Shown in pieces: positions 15,240-23,953 of a stretch of DNA of 34,296 nt; position 1 is the stretch's first letter; each line of letters opens with the position of its first letter. The notes beneath the pieces are model-generated. The model searched no databases. It had not been told where the DNA came from and worked only from the letters and a program-made list of their open reading frames with translations. The position numbers and the translations under genes were made by a program. The stretch is from Candidatus Zixiibacteriota bacterium (GTDB taxonomy: Bacteria > Zixibacteria > MSB-5A5 > RBG-16-43-9). The stretch is taken from assembly GCA_022865345.1 (NCBI GenBank), contig JALHSU010000026.1, forward strand, positions 1-34,296, given 5' to 3'.

Positions 15240-17126
15240 CTACAAGTGTTTTGCCAGGAATTTCTCCATAGCCTCGTAAAAGTCGAACCTGTTCTCCTCG
15301 TTGGCAAAGCCGTGACCTTCGTTATCTTTCACCATGTACTCGACTTCGATCCCCCTTTTTTTCAGGGCGTCTACTATTTGATTTGATTCATTTATGTTGA
15401 CGCGGGGATCTCTGGCGCCCTGGGCAACCAGAAGAGGTACTTTGATTCGTTCCACATGAAAGACGGGTGAAACAGATACAAACAGCAGGCTATCTTTTGA
15501 GGGATCGCCAACCATCTCATGGAACATATCGAGGAAAGGTTTCCAGTAAGGCGGAATCGATTTCATAAAGGTGAACATATTGGAAACTCCCACGTAATCC
15601 ACTCCGCAGGTATATAAATCCGGCGTAAAGGTGACTCCGGCAAGGGTGGCATACCCTCCATAACTGGCGCCGTAAATGGCTATGCGCTTTGGGTCTGCAA
15701 TCCCCTGCTCGATAATCCACTTGACACCATCCGTTATGTCATCCTGCATCTTTTGACCCCACTGCTTGAAGGAGGCTTCCCAGAATTTCTTCCCGTATCC
15801 GGTTGAGCCCCGGAAGTTCATCTGCAGTACCGCATATCCTCTGTTAGCCAGAAACTGGATTTCCGGGTTAAAGCCCCAGACATCCCTGTACCAGGGACCA
15901 CCATGGGGATTTATAACTACTGGAAGGTTTTTCGGGGCTTTCCCTTTCGGGAGTGTCAGGTAACCATTAATCGTCAGGCCATCTCTGGACTGGTAAGTGA
16001 TCGGCTTCATCTCAGCCAAATCATTTTCGTTGAGCCAGGGATTTCTATCTGCCAGCTTGGTCAATTTGCCAGATTTTTTCTCGTAAAGATAATATGAACC
16101 CAGGGTACGATCGCTCATTGTCCTGACGATGAAGACGTTTTCATTTTTATTGTTAAAAGTGACAAACACCTCGTAACCAGGGAGTTGTTTTTCCAATTTC
16201 TTATAAAGATCCTCGGTCTCTTTATCCAGGAATTTTCTTTGAGTTTTCCAGGTGACATAAGTAATCACGGTCGGCACCTTTCGCAGCCTGGAATAGGCCA
16301 TCCCAGCCACGTCCACCTCAGGGTTCTCATAGATCAGCTCCAGCTCTTTTGCAGTTGCCAGGTCGAACTTTACTATGGCGACTTTATCCCTCCCCAGATT
16401 TGAAGCCGCATACAAATTCTTGTTGTCAAAGGTGAAAAATTGTGGGGAGAAGCTTTCTTTAAAGTTAGTGGTGAGGATCACCTTAAATGTATCTTTTTCG
16501 TTTTCCCGATAGAGAAGACTGGTATTGACGCCGTCAGTGGTCGTGGCAACTCTAATCCCGCCAGTATGATCTGTGACCCAGCCAGTGATGTTGCCTGGAT
16601 TTTCAGCAATCAGCGTGAGATTCCCGGTGACAGTATTCAACCTGTAAGCGTCGAAGATCTCCCGTTTGCGTTTGTTCATGCCAATGATGACATCGGTGGG
16701 GTCATCCTTCAGGTCGTCGATCAGCATAACCCTGGTGCTGTCGAAGGGGGTCAGGTCTTTGACATTTCCGCCTTCCCGGTCTACGGCGAAGAGATGGAAG
16801 TTCTCGTCTCCTCCAAAATCCTTCGAGTAGATAAGCCGGTCATTTCCTTTCCAGAAATATTCTGCGATGTCCCGATCAGTTACTTCAGTGACCCTTTTTG
16901 CTTGGTTGGAGCCACGGGCCTGAACAAAGATGTTCATACGGTTTTCATAGGGCTGAGTAAAAGAGATATAATTTCCATCCGGTGATATCTGGAAGTAAGC
17001 TTTCTCCGGGTTCTTGAAAAAATCCCGAAGGGGGATTTGTTTGACCTGCTGGGCAAAACCAATTGAAGCCGCTAAGAATAGCAAAGTCAGGCAACTAAGG
17101 ACGTAAATCCGTATTATCTTTCTCAT
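15240..17126 (-). CDS. S9 family (prolyl oligopeptidase-type) serine peptidase, exported
   Basis: This 628-residue protein has a signal peptide (to about IGFAQ). An N-terminal beta-propeller region has repeats such as FQISPDGNYISFTQP (about 30-370). The C-terminal alpha/beta-hydrolase domain begins around NGYLTLPKG. The catalytic triad is visible: Ser488 in GASYGG, Asp573 in GARDPRV and His605 in EGHGF. The HGGPW oxyanion region is also present. It probably acts in the periplasm or outside the cell, trimming peptides as in the acylaminoacyl- or dipeptidyl-peptidase branches. The start is set by GGAGG just before ATG 17126; the 33 codons upstream lack signal character. Confidence 0.92.
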   Translation of the reverse strand: MRKIIRIYVLSCLTLLFLAASIGFAQQVKQIPLRDFFKNPEKAYFQISPDGNYISFTQPYENRMNIFVQARGSNQAKRVTEVTDRDIAEYFWKGNDRLIYSKDFGGDENFHLFAVDREGGNVKDLTPFDSTRVMLIDDLKDDPTDVIIGMNKRKREIFDAYRLNTVTGNLTLIAENPGNITGWVTDHTGGIRVATTTDGVNTSLLYRENEKDTFKVILTTNFKESFSPQFFTFDNKNLYAASNLGRDKVAIVKFDLATAKELELIYENPEVDVAGMAYSRLRKVPTVITYVTWKTQRKFLDKETEDLYKKLEKQLPGYEVFVTFNNKNENVFIVRTMSDRTLGSYYLYEKKSGKLTKLADRNPWLNENDLAEMKPITYQSRDGLTINGYLTLPKGKAPKNLPVVINPHGGPWYRDVWGFNPEIQFLANRGYAVLQMNFRGSTGYGKKFWEASFKQWGQKMQDDITDGVKWIIEQGIADPKRIAIYGASYGGYATLAGVTFTPDLYTCGVDYVGVSNMFTFMKSIPPYWKPFLDMFHEMVGDPSKDSLLFVSVSPVFHVERIKVPLLVAQGARDPRVNINESNQIVDALKKRGIEVEYMVKDNEGHGFANEENRFDFYEAMEKFLAKHL

Positions 17127-17588
17127 GATTATTCCCTCCAAATTGCTTATATGGTTTATGATACGTGGACAAAGGTAGATCTCGCATCTACCGATGAAAT
17201 CCAACTCGTTCCAGCTTCTATACATTCACGGACTAAAATTTTACTCCAACTTGCCACCTCCTTTGCTAATAACGTTCAAACCATCTCAGGTTCTTCCCAA
17301 TTTCATCCGCACCTTAATATTTATAGACGTTGAAATTCTGATTTTGTTTCTTTTTTCTTTCGGCTCTGTTGGTCTGGAGACCTACAGAGAGCAAATTTCT
17401 TTTTTTCGTAGGGGAGGGGTTTGTTGAGCTTGCGAAATCCCGCCGTGAGGGGTCCCCTCCCGAATTTCGGGAGCCCACACGGTTCAACAATTCGACAAGC
17501 TCATTGTGCTGAGCTTTGCCGAAGCACAAACTCACCGTCCTGAGTGAAATCGAAGGAAGGGGCTCCCCTACAACTACAACTGCACTTT
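17127..17588. other. Gene-free stretch with hairpin repeats
   Basis: No gene was seen. It includes a GTTGGT-type hairpin (17363-17392) and a larger imperfect GTAG element with GTAGGGGAGGGG and CCCCTCC arms (17408-17460). The DNA between 17460 and 17588 has an AAGCTCA/TGAGCTT-rich imperfect palindrome. Confidence 0.6.
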
Positions 17589-19052
17589 TTATTTCTTCTT
17601 CTCCGGGTCCGGGATTTCCTCTTCGATTCCGGCTAATCTTTTGGCGATCTGGACTTTTTTCTCCAAATCTGCATTTGCCCGGATGACTAACTTTGCTCCA
17701 TCCGGTGAGCCGCCGCCGTGCATACATCCGGGAACTCCAGCACCAATGGTTGCCCATTCGACTAACCTGGCTGCTTTTACCCTGGATTCAGCTGAGGAGC
17801 AGGCTTTAAGATACTTCTGGACTAAATGACCATATTTCGGGTCGAAGAAATCCTTGGACGAGGGCATGCAGCCGGTTTCTCCTATCCCTCCGGCAATATC
17901 CTGAGCTAAGACCGAGGTCTCGTAAGGCAAGGTGGCAACGTGAACCTTATTTACGTTGGAAAGAAGAGAATCTGGCTGCCAGACCCCGGAAGGATGGTTT
18001 TTTCCTAAAACCGCAGCCGCGATTCCGACTCCGTAAGTGGTCTCATTATTGATGTACATCTTAGTCAGTTTCTCATTGAAAACTTTAGAGGATAAACCAT
18101 TTGCCCTAGCAACTAAGATGGCTGCTCCGATTTTCACGTCACCCTGACCGGCAACGCATCCGCCAATGGCTGCCCGGTAAGGCAGGATGAAATTCATCAC
18201 CGCACTCAGAGCGTATTTGTATTCTCCACACATAAAGACTCTTTCTTTTGGGACAAAAACATCTTCAAAGAAAAGATAGGCCTGGGTTATTCCTCCTTTT
18301 TTGACCGGGATGTCAAACCCTTCTTCTTCCTCTCTGGTATCGCTGGGCCTTCTGGTTTCCACAATGGTCAATCCCTCAATATCCCTGGGAATGACGAAGG
18401 AGACCGCATAATCTTTATCCTGCTCCTTGTAAGCTGAGCCAGGAAGAACGAATATCTCATTGGAGGCAGCGACCCCGCAGATCATCACCTTGGCTCCCCG
18501 GACAACGATTCCGTCTTCTCTAACTTCCACTATATGTAAACTCATATCCGGGTCTTTTTGCTCTGTAGGGGATTTGGTGCGGTCGCCTTTAGGGTCGGTC
18601 AAAGCTCCGGATATGGTGATGTCGTTTTTCTGAGCGGCGATAAGCCAGTTTTTTAATCTTTGATGGTAATCGGTGCCGTATTCTTTATCCAGATCAAAGG
18701 TGGTCGCCCACATCGCATTGATCGAATTCCAGCCAACGCATCTTCCTCCGGTGCAGGTGCCGGTCAATTGAAAAAGAAGTCTTTTCATCTTAGAGTTGGC
18801 GATCAGGTCCTCAGAGGATTGAATCAACGATAAATACCTGGAGATTTTTTCACCGGTCAGATGTGAAGTTGTGGTCAAAAGCTCAGTATATTCCGGGTTA
18901 TTCTGGGCAGAGAAAATCTGGGCATGTCCTTCAATCGTATTTTTCGTAGCTTTATGGGTAGTCACATCCTTAATCAGCTCCCCGAACTTATAGATATTGG
19001 GGCGCATTTTTATTAGACTTTCCTTGTATTGTTCTGGAGTTTTTAAAGCCAT
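17589..19052 (-). CDS. 4-hydroxybutyryl-CoA dehydratase (AbfD)/HpaB-family homologue with altered ligands
   Basis: This 487-residue soluble protein aligns along its length with AbfD, a flavin and [4Fe-4S] enzyme that dehydrates 4-hydroxybutyryl-CoA to crotonyl-CoA. Shared landmarks are TTTSHLTGEKI, DPKGDR (153-158), DKDYAVSF (about 212) and FMCGEYKYA (273-281). From memory of AbfD, the cluster ligands are Cys99, Cys103, His292 and Cys299, with catalytic Glu257, Tyr296 and Lys300. Here the Cys pair is Cys100/Cys105 with an extra residue between, Cys299 is kept, but the other positions read Gln257, Tyr292, Ile296 and Val300. The protein may therefore bind flavin but catalyse a different reaction, or lack the cluster. 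AGGAGA precedes the ATG. It is transcribed alone, with the nuo operon divergent beyond a repeat-rich spacer. Confidence 0.85.
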   Translation of the reverse strand: MALKTPEQYKESLIKMRPNIYKFGELIKDVTTHKATKNTIEGHAQIFSAQNNPEYTELLTTTSHLTGEKISRYLSLIQSSEDLIANSKMKRLLFQLTGTCTGGRCVGWNSINAMWATTFDLDKEYGTDYHQRLKNWLIAAQKNDITISGALTDPKGDRTKSPTEQKDPDMSLHIVEVREDGIVVRGAKVMICGVAASNEIFVLPGSAYKEQDKDYAVSFVIPRDIEGLTIVETRRPSDTREEEEGFDIPVKKGGITQAYLFFEDVFVPKERVFMCGEYKYALSAVMNFILPYRAAIGGCVAGQGDVKIGAAILVARANGLSSKVFNEKLTKMYINNETTYGVGIAAAVLGKNHPSGVWQPDSLLSNVNKVHVATLPYETSVLAQDIAGGIGETGCMPSSKDFFDPKYGHLVQKYLKACSSAESRVKAARLVEWATIGAGVPGCMHGGGSPDGAKLVIRANADLEKKVQIAKRLAGIEEEIPDPEKKK

Positions 19053-19602
19053 TTTTTTCTCCTGTCTTCAAAGTTTATTTTCTCAAAACAACCCAGGTTG
19101 AAGGCAACCCTACGGGCAAGCTCTGGGTCTGCAAATTGTATGACATTCAGTTCAGCAGAGGTCTAAAATCTCTGCTACGCGAACTCTTCCAGAGAAAGCT
19201 ATCACAATTAGATTTTTTGTCAAGGGATTTCAATAGTCGTTAAAGGAGTGCATCAGCTTGTCGAATTTGACCTTGAGGCTGATGCTTAAAAATGCGGGGA
19301 AAAGCCCTACGGGCACTCCGGATAGTAGGGCAGGTTTCCTCGCCCTAAACCTCTTTTGGAATGGGCGGGGTAACCCCGACCCTACAAAACTTCCCGTTCC
19401 GTCAGGTCCAGGACCTGACGGAACATTCAAAAGCTCTGTTGGTCTGGAGACCAACAGAACAAGGCAAGTGTGTCAGACAAGAATGTCTGACCTACCAATC
19501 ATCATTCTGAGGAGGTTACTTGACCGACGAAGCCCAGATGGGCTTCGTTCTTTAAAATCGCTCGCAATGATGGCTCGGCATATTCAAAAACAAAATTTTG
19601 TA
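19053..19602. other. Repeat-rich spacer between abfD-like gene and nuo promoter
   Basis: No gene was seen. Elements in order are GTAG hairpins 19325-19345 (degenerate) and 19363-19385 (minus orientation), a 14-bp-arm palindrome GTTCCGTCAGGTCC/GGACCTGACGGAAC (19396-19424), a GTTGGT-type hairpin (19434-19458), a TGTCAGACA/TGTCTGACC hairpin (about 19471-19493), and a hybrid TCATTCTGAGG...CTCGCAATGA element (19501-19570). Confidence 0.75.
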
Positions 19603-19631
19603 TTGACAACTTTTACCTATCTTGTTATTTT
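19603..19631 (+). promoter_or_regulatory. Sigma70-type promoter of the nuo operon
   Basis: TTGACA (19603-19608), a 17-bp spacer and TATTTT (19626-19631) lie 75 bp before nuoA. Predicted start is about 19638. Confidence 0.7.
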
Positions 19632-19641
19632 CTTCACAATC

Positions 19642-19669
19642 TTGGCTGGTCTGAAATAAGACCAGCCAA
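19642..19669 (+). promoter_or_regulatory. 11-bp hairpin at the predicted 5' end of nuo mRNA
   Basis: TTGGCTGGTCT and AGACCAGCCAA pair perfectly around a GAAATA loop, within a few bases of the predicted transcript start. There is no T-run after it, so it is more likely a 5' stabilising or regulatory stem than a terminator. Confidence 0.6.
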
Positions 19670-19705
19670 AAACAAATTGGGTGAGAGAAAGTTTCTTTTT
19701 TAGTT

Positions 19706-20062
19706 ATGCTTGAATCTTATCTCGCGTTAGCGCTTGTAATAGTCATAGTCACAGGATTTGGCGTAGCCATTATCCTCGTATCGAAGTTTATTGGCCGAAG
19801 ACCACCTTTGCGGGAGAAGCTTCTACCTTACGAATGCGGCAACATACCGCAGGAGGATGCCAGGGGAAGGTTTCCGATTAAATTCTATCTAGTAGGGATA
19901 CTTTTCATAATCTTCGATATAGAAATAGCTTTCCTGTTTCCCTGGGCTGTCATATTCAGGGAGCTGAGGATTTTCGGGTTAATCGAGATGGGAATTTTTC
20001 TGGCAATCCTTTTAATAGGGTATCTATATATTGTCAAGAAGGGGGGACTGAAATGGGAGTAA
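19706..20062 (+). CDS. nuoA: NADH-quinone oxidoreductase subunit A
   Basis: This 118-residue protein has three membrane helices. The conserved loop [34 protein letters not shown]-like segment (from about residue 40) carries the Cys and Glu/Asp residues diagnostic of NuoA/ND3. It forms part of the membrane arm next to the quinone channel of complex I. It is the first gene of the operon, downstream of the promoter at 19603, and overlaps nuoB by 10 bp. Confidence 0.97.
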   Translation: MLESYLALALVIVIVTGFGVAIILVSKFIGRRPPLREKLLPYECGNIPQEDARGRFPIKFYLVGILFIIFDIEIAFLFPWAVIFRELRIFGLIEMGIFLAILLIGYLYIVKKGGLKWE

Positions 20063-20613
20063 ACGATAGGATCTATAACCCGGGAATTAAAGTCTTCTCC
20101 TCAGATAGAGAAGAAGGGATAATCATAAATCCTATTAAGGAAGAGCAGATCCATCACGGGATAATCTTGACCACGCTGGATAAGGTAGTGGGCTGGTCCA
20201 GAAAATCCTCAATGTGGCCCTTAGGATTTGGCCTGGCCTGTTGTGCAATCGAGATGATGTGCACTGCTGCTTCCCGGTACGATCTGGCTCGATTCGGGAT
20301 GGAGATTTTCAGATCCTCTCCCCGACAGGCTGATTTGATGATCGTGTCAGGCAGGGTCTGTCAGAAGATGGGTCCGGTTTTAAAACAGCTTTATAACCAG
20401 ATGCCGGATCCCAAGTGGGTTATCGCTATGGGAGCTTGTGCGTCCACCGGGGGAGTATTCAACAACTATGCGGTTATCAAAGGGGTGGATAAAATCGTGC
20501 CGGTGGATATGTATGTGCCTGGATGCCCTCCGCGTCCGGAACAACTCATCGACGGACTGATGAAGTTGCATGAGAAGGTCAGAAAAGAAGGGTTGCATTA
20601 CAGAAGAACGTAG
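20053..20613 (+). CDS. nuoB: NADH-quinone oxidoreductase subunit B
   Basis: This 186-residue protein carries the ligands of cluster N2: Cys63-Cys64 in [10 protein letters not shown], Cys129 in GACAST and Cys158 in VPGCPPRP. N2 hands electrons to quinone. Its ATG lies inside nuoA, after GGGGGGACTGAA, so translation is coupled. The stop codon TAG is part of a GTAG hairpin repeat that begins at 20610. The C-terminus (HYRRT) may therefore have been reset by repeat insertion. Confidence 0.97.
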   Translation: MGVNDRIYNPGIKVFSSDREEGIIINPIKEEQIHHGIILTTLDKVVGWSRKSSMWPLGFGLACCAIEMMCTAASRYDLARFGMEIFRSSPRQADLMIVSGRVCQKMGPVLKQLYNQMPDPKWVIAMGACASTGGVFNNYAVIKGVDKIVPVDMYVPGCPPRPEQLIDGLMKLHEKVRKEGLHYRRT

Positions 20614-20698
20614 TTGCCCAATTTATTGGGCAATTTTTGCTCGATGGATTGTGCAACTACAAATCAGAAAGGCTATGCTCGATGAATCGAGCAACTAC
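20610..20698. repeat. GTAG hairpins with terminator-like stem between nuoB and nuoC
   Basis: GTAG (20610-20613) is followed by TTGCCCAA-TTTA-TTGGGCAA and five T (20614-20638), which looks like an intrinsic terminator inside the operon. A degenerate minus copy (about 20636-20660) and a clean minus copy GCTCGAT/ATCGAGC ending CTAC (20676-20698) follow. Confidence 0.85.
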
Positions 20699-20712
20699 AG
20701 AAGAAAGGTAAA

Positions 20713-21213
20713 ATGGAGAGCCTCACTTTAAGAAAACTGAAGGAGAATTTCCCCAGCTCGATTTTAGAGGTGGTCGAATATAAGGGTCAGCTTTCCCTGA
20801 CCATAAAAAAAGAGGACCTGCTTTTGATCTGCAGGTATTTGAAAGATGACCCGGAATTACAATACAACTTTCTTTCTGACCTCTGCGGTGTAGACTATCC
20901 CAAAAGGGATAAAAGATTCGATATCGTATACAATCTTTACTCTCTTCCCTATAGATGGAGGGTAAGGCTCAAAATCAGAGTGGCAGAAGGGGAATCTGTT
21001 CCTTCGCTTACTCCTATCTGGCACACTGCCAACTGGCATGAAAGGGAGGTATACGATATGTTCGGGGTGAAGTTCGATAACCACCCAGACCTGCAGAGGA
21101 TTTTGATGCCGGACGACTGGGTCGGGCATCCCCTAAGAAAAGATTATCCGCTGATGTTTGAAGAGGTGGCATTTACCCATAATAAGGATAAGCCGCCGAG
21201 GATAATAAAATAA
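20713..21213 (+). CDS. nuoC: NADH-quinone oxidoreductase subunit C
   Basis: This 166-residue soluble subunit has the 30-kDa signature WHEREVYDMFGVKFDNHPDL (about 113-132) and RILMPDDWVGHPLRKDYP. It braces NuoB and NuoD at the base of the peripheral arm. It is a separate protein, not fused to NuoD. AGAAAGG precedes the ATG. A GTAG hairpin spacer lies before it and a TIR-bearing element after it. Confidence 0.96.
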   Translation: MESLTLRKLKENFPSSILEVVEYKGQLSLTIKKEDLLLICRYLKDDPELQYNFLSDLCGVDYPKRDKRFDIVYNLYSLPYRWRVRLKIRVAEGESVPSLTPIWHTANWHEREVYDMFGVKFDNHPDLQRILMPDDWVGHPLRKDYPLMFEEVAFTHNKDKPPRIIK

Positions 21214-21258
21214 AAAGGAAGACGGAAGACGAGAAAAAGAGAGAGGATAAATTGGCAT

Positions 21259-21349
21259 TGTCATTCTGAGCCCTACGGGCGAAGAATCTCTCTGGAGGCT
21301 GAATTCAGTAGATTCTTCGGTCGTCCATTTGGACTCCCTCAGAATGACA
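21259..21349. repeat. MITE-like element, TGTCATTCTGAG ends (nuoC-nuoD)
   Basis: This 91-bp element has 12-bp terminal inverted repeats TGTCATTCTGAG / CTCAGAATGACA and inner arms GAAGAATCT / AGATTCTTC. Sister copies are 25311-25409 and 30580-30657. The rest of the 326-bp gap (21214-21539) is purine-rich DNA with no gene seen. Confidence 0.85.
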
Positions 21350-21539
21350 GAAGAGAAAAGTAGCGTCGGGCTTTATGCCCGACGAAAAATAACAATCAAA
21401 GTTCAAATGTGAGAAGAGAGGGAGTGTATTCCGCCGGAGGCGGGCTGAGTGAGCAAAAGCCTCAAGGTCAAATTCGACAAGCTTTTGCACTCCGATTCAA
21501 ACCGCGAATAGCCAATAGCGAAAACCGAACAGCGGAATT

Positions 21540-22730
21540 ATGCAGATAAAAAGGGAAAAACCAGATACCATGATTCTGAATATGGGTCCCCAGCATCCAG
21601 CTACCCATGGAGTGTTAAGGCTTGTTTTAGAGCTGGATGGCGAGACTGTGGTGAAGGCTACGCCGGATATCGGTTATCTTCATACCGGAATAGAAAAAAC
21701 TGCCGAATTCCGAACCTATTCCCAGAATATCACCCTCTGGGACCGGACCGACTACGTGGCTAACCTTTCGAATAATTTAGGTTACGTGTTAGCTGTGGAG
21801 AAGCTTTTGGATATTGAGGCACCTCCCAAGGCTCAATTTATAAGAGTTCTTTTGACTGAACTACAGAGGATTTCCTCTCATCTGGTCTGGGTCGGTTCTC
21901 ATGCTGCAGACATCGGCGCAATATCGATGCTCCTTTACGCCTTCAGGGAGCGCGAGATGCTCCAGGACATATTCGAAACCATATCCGGACAGAGGATGAT
22001 GACCTCTTTCATTCGGATCGGAGGTCTGGCAAAAGATTTACCAGCTTCAGGTGATTTCGAAAAAAGGGTCAGGGAGTTCATAAAAGTCTTCCCCTCCAAG
22101 ATTCAGGATTATGAGAACCTTTTGACCAAAAATAAACTCTGGCTGCAAAGGACAGTTGGGATAGGAACTATAACTTCGGAAGAAGCCATCAACTGTGGGC
22201 TTTCGGGTCCAATTATCCGGGCTTGCGGAGTGAAATGGGACTTGAGAAAATCCAATCCCTATTCCGGATACGAAAAGTTTGAATTCGATATCCCTACCGG
22301 GAAAAACGGGGACGTGTATGACCGGTATTTGGTCAGGGTTGAAGAGATGAGACAATCGTTAAGAATAGTCAAACAAGCTTTGGAAGGGATACCTGAAGGA
22401 GATTATACAGCCAGAATACCGGGGGTGGTTTATCCTCCAAAAGAGATAGTAAAGAAGGAGATGGAGGCATTGATCTATCATTTTAAGATTGCCCAGGAAG
22501 GGTTTACAGTTCCGCCTGGGGAAATCTACCATTCCATCGAATCGCCTAAAGGGGAGTTAGGATATTTTATTGTATCAGACGGCTCAAAAAAACCTTACCG
22601 GGTAAGGGTCAGGCCGCCTTCGTTTGTGAATTTAAGCGCTTTCAACAAATTAGTCGCAGGCAGACTGATAGCGGATGTGGTTGCGATTATAGGAAGCATA
22701 GATATTGTTTTAGGAGAGATTGACAGGTGA
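21540..22730 (+). CDS. nuoD: NADH-quinone oxidoreductase subunit D
   Basis: This 396-residue 49-kDa subunit is homologous to NiFe hydrogenase large subunits. Quinone-site features are present: GPQHPATHGVLRL (16-28), GYLHTGIEK (about 46) and the C-terminal DVVAIIGSIDIVLGEIDR. Length is normal for the stand-alone form. It sits with NuoB and NuoC at the quinone-reduction end. The transposase gene begins 72 bp after its stop codon. Confidence 0.97.
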   Translation: MQIKREKPDTMILNMGPQHPATHGVLRLVLELDGETVVKATPDIGYLHTGIEKTAEFRTYSQNITLWDRTDYVANLSNNLGYVLAVEKLLDIEAPPKAQFIRVLLTELQRISSHLVWVGSHAADIGAISMLLYAFREREMLQDIFETISGQRMMTSFIRIGGLAKDLPASGDFEKRVREFIKVFPSKIQDYENLLTKNKLWLQRTVGIGTITSEEAINCGLSGPIIRACGVKWDLRKSNPYSGYEKFEFDIPTGKNGDVYDRYLVRVEEMRQSLRIVKQALEGIPEGDYTARIPGVVYPPKEIVKKEMEALIYHFKIAQEGFTVPPGEIYHSIESPKGELGYFIVSDGSKKPYRVRVRPPSFVNLSAFNKLVAGRLIADVVAIIGSIDIVLGEIDR

Positions 22731-22802
22731 AGAAAGCTTGGAGCAGGTAGCAAGTAGCAAAAAAGAAAAATCTGGAAAGGTTTGAACAAAGGTCTCTGAA
22801 AA

Positions 22803-23396
22803 TTGAAACAGTATTTAGAAAAAGATGGGCGCAGTTCTTTCAGATTAAAGGACTACGATTATTCACAGGCGGGTGCATATTTTGTGACGATTTGCACGCA
22901 AAAAGGTAAATCAATTTTGGGAAAAGTAGTAGAGGAAGAAATGGTTTTAAATAAGTATGAACAAATTGTTGAACAATCCTGGAATGAATTATCGAGTCAT
23001 TTTTTGAATACGGAAATGGATTGGTTTGTTGTTATGCCCAATCATATTCACGGCATCATCGCCATAGATGACGAATGTAGGGGTGGGGTTTCCCCGCCCA
23101 TGGGCGAGTCCGCCTTTGGCGGATCGCCCCTACAAAAGCCTAGATTGGGGCAGATAGTCGCCTATTTTAAGTACCAAACGACTAAATTGATCAATGAGAG
23201 TCGCTCAACTCCTGGAATGAGGGTCTGGCAGAGAAATTATTATGAACATGTGATTCGGAATGAAAATAAGTTAAATAAGATCAGATATTACATCCAAACC
23301 AACCCTTTAAAATGGCATCTGGATAGAGAAAATCAACAAAGAGTCGGGGAAAATATGTTAGAAGATGAAATTTTTAATTCAAACTTGAAAAAATAG
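22803..23396 (+). mobile_element. REP-associated tyrosine transposase (RAYT/TnpA_REP)
   Basis: This 197-residue Y1 HUH transposase begins at TTG 22803. It has the family opening RLKDYDYSQAGAYFVTICTQ, the HUH pair His81/His83 in MPNHIHGI, and the catalytic region NYYEHVIRNE (Tyr146/Tyr147), then IRYYIQTNPLKW. Such single-copy domesticated transposases cut and move REP hairpins in single-stranded DNA. It lies between nuoD and nuoE in the direction of the operon and appears intact. Residues about 92-111 (CRGGVSPPMGES...GSPLQ) are encoded by a paired GTAG hairpin (23077-23133, 57 nt, 19 codons) that keeps the frame. The insert falls in a loop between the HUH strand and the helix LGQIVAYFKYQT, a place where family members vary. 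Confidence 0.92.
23077..23133 (+). repeat. Paired GTAG hairpin (BIME-like) inside the RAYT coding sequence
   Basis: The layout is GTAG (23077-23080), stem GGGTGGGG/CCCCGCCC with a TTT loop, AT, a second stem GGGCGA.../...TCGCCC containing TCCGCC/GGCGGA, then CTAC (23130-23133). Both strands thus start with GTAG. The same layout follows the gene at 23417-23464. Confidence 0.9.
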
Positions 23397-23416
23397 ATAA
23401 GCCAGGAAAAGTTAAT

Positions 23417-23464
23417 GTAGGGGCTGGGTTCCCCAGCCCATGGGCGAGGAGACCTCGCCCCTAC
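23417..23464 (+). repeat. Paired GTAG hairpin (BIME-like) just after the RAYT gene
   Basis: GTAG, stem GGGCTGGG/CCCAGCCC, AT, stem GGGCGAGG/CCTCGCCC, CTAC. It begins 20 bp after the RAYT stop and ends 15 bp before nuoE. Confidence 0.9.
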
Positions 23465-23479
23465 AATTGGATCAAAAAA

Positions 23480-23950
23480 ATGATCTCAAGGGAAACAGAA
23501 GAAAAAATTAGAAATCTAAAAGGAAAATATCCGAAGGTTAAAACCTGTGTCCTTCCAGCTTTTCATATCCTGTATCAGGAGGAAGGTTACCTCTCGCAGG
23601 AAGGGATACAGAAGGTGTCTGAGCTTTTAGGGGTTCCTCTTTTAGAGTTACATGAGGTTCTGTCATTTTACGTTTTCTTCCCCACCAGAAGGATCGGTAA
23701 ATACTGGATCAGGGTCTGCGATAACCTCTCCTGTTCCCTGATGGGAGCAGAAAGCATAATCAAGTATCTGGAGGAAAAGCTAAAAATCAGGGTTGGCCAA
23801 ACCACGCCAGACGGGCTTTTCACCCTGGGCACGGAGGAGTGTTTAGGCTCCTGCGGAACAGCACCAATGATGATGGTGAATGAGGAGTTTCACGAGAACC
23901 TGACCAGAGAGAAAATCGACAAGCTCATAGAAGAGCTTTCCAGAAAATAA
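23480..23950 (+). CDS. nuoE: NADH-quinone oxidoreductase subunit E
   Basis: This 156-residue thioredoxin-like [2Fe-2S] subunit has ligands Cys80 and Cys85 (VCDNLSC) and Cys121 and Cys125 (ECLGSC), the N1a cluster pattern. It pairs with NuoF in the NADH-oxidising module. No strong Shine-Dalgarno is seen because a hairpin repeat ends 15 bp before the ATG. NuoF follows after 3 bp. Confidence 0.96.
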   Translation: MISRETEEKIRNLKGKYPKVKTCVLPAFHILYQEEGYLSQEGIQKVSELLGVPLLELHEVLSFYVFFPTRRIGKYWIRVCDNLSCSLMGAESIIKYLEEKLKIRVGQTTPDGLFTLGTEECLGSCGTAPMMMVNEEFHENLTREKIDKLIEELSRK

Positions 23951-23953
23951 CTT

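Noticed and set aside
19258-19659. Open frame of about 133 codons upstream of nuoA as a gene
   Set aside because: It is made up of hairpin repeats, has no family resemblance, and overlaps the nuo promoter.
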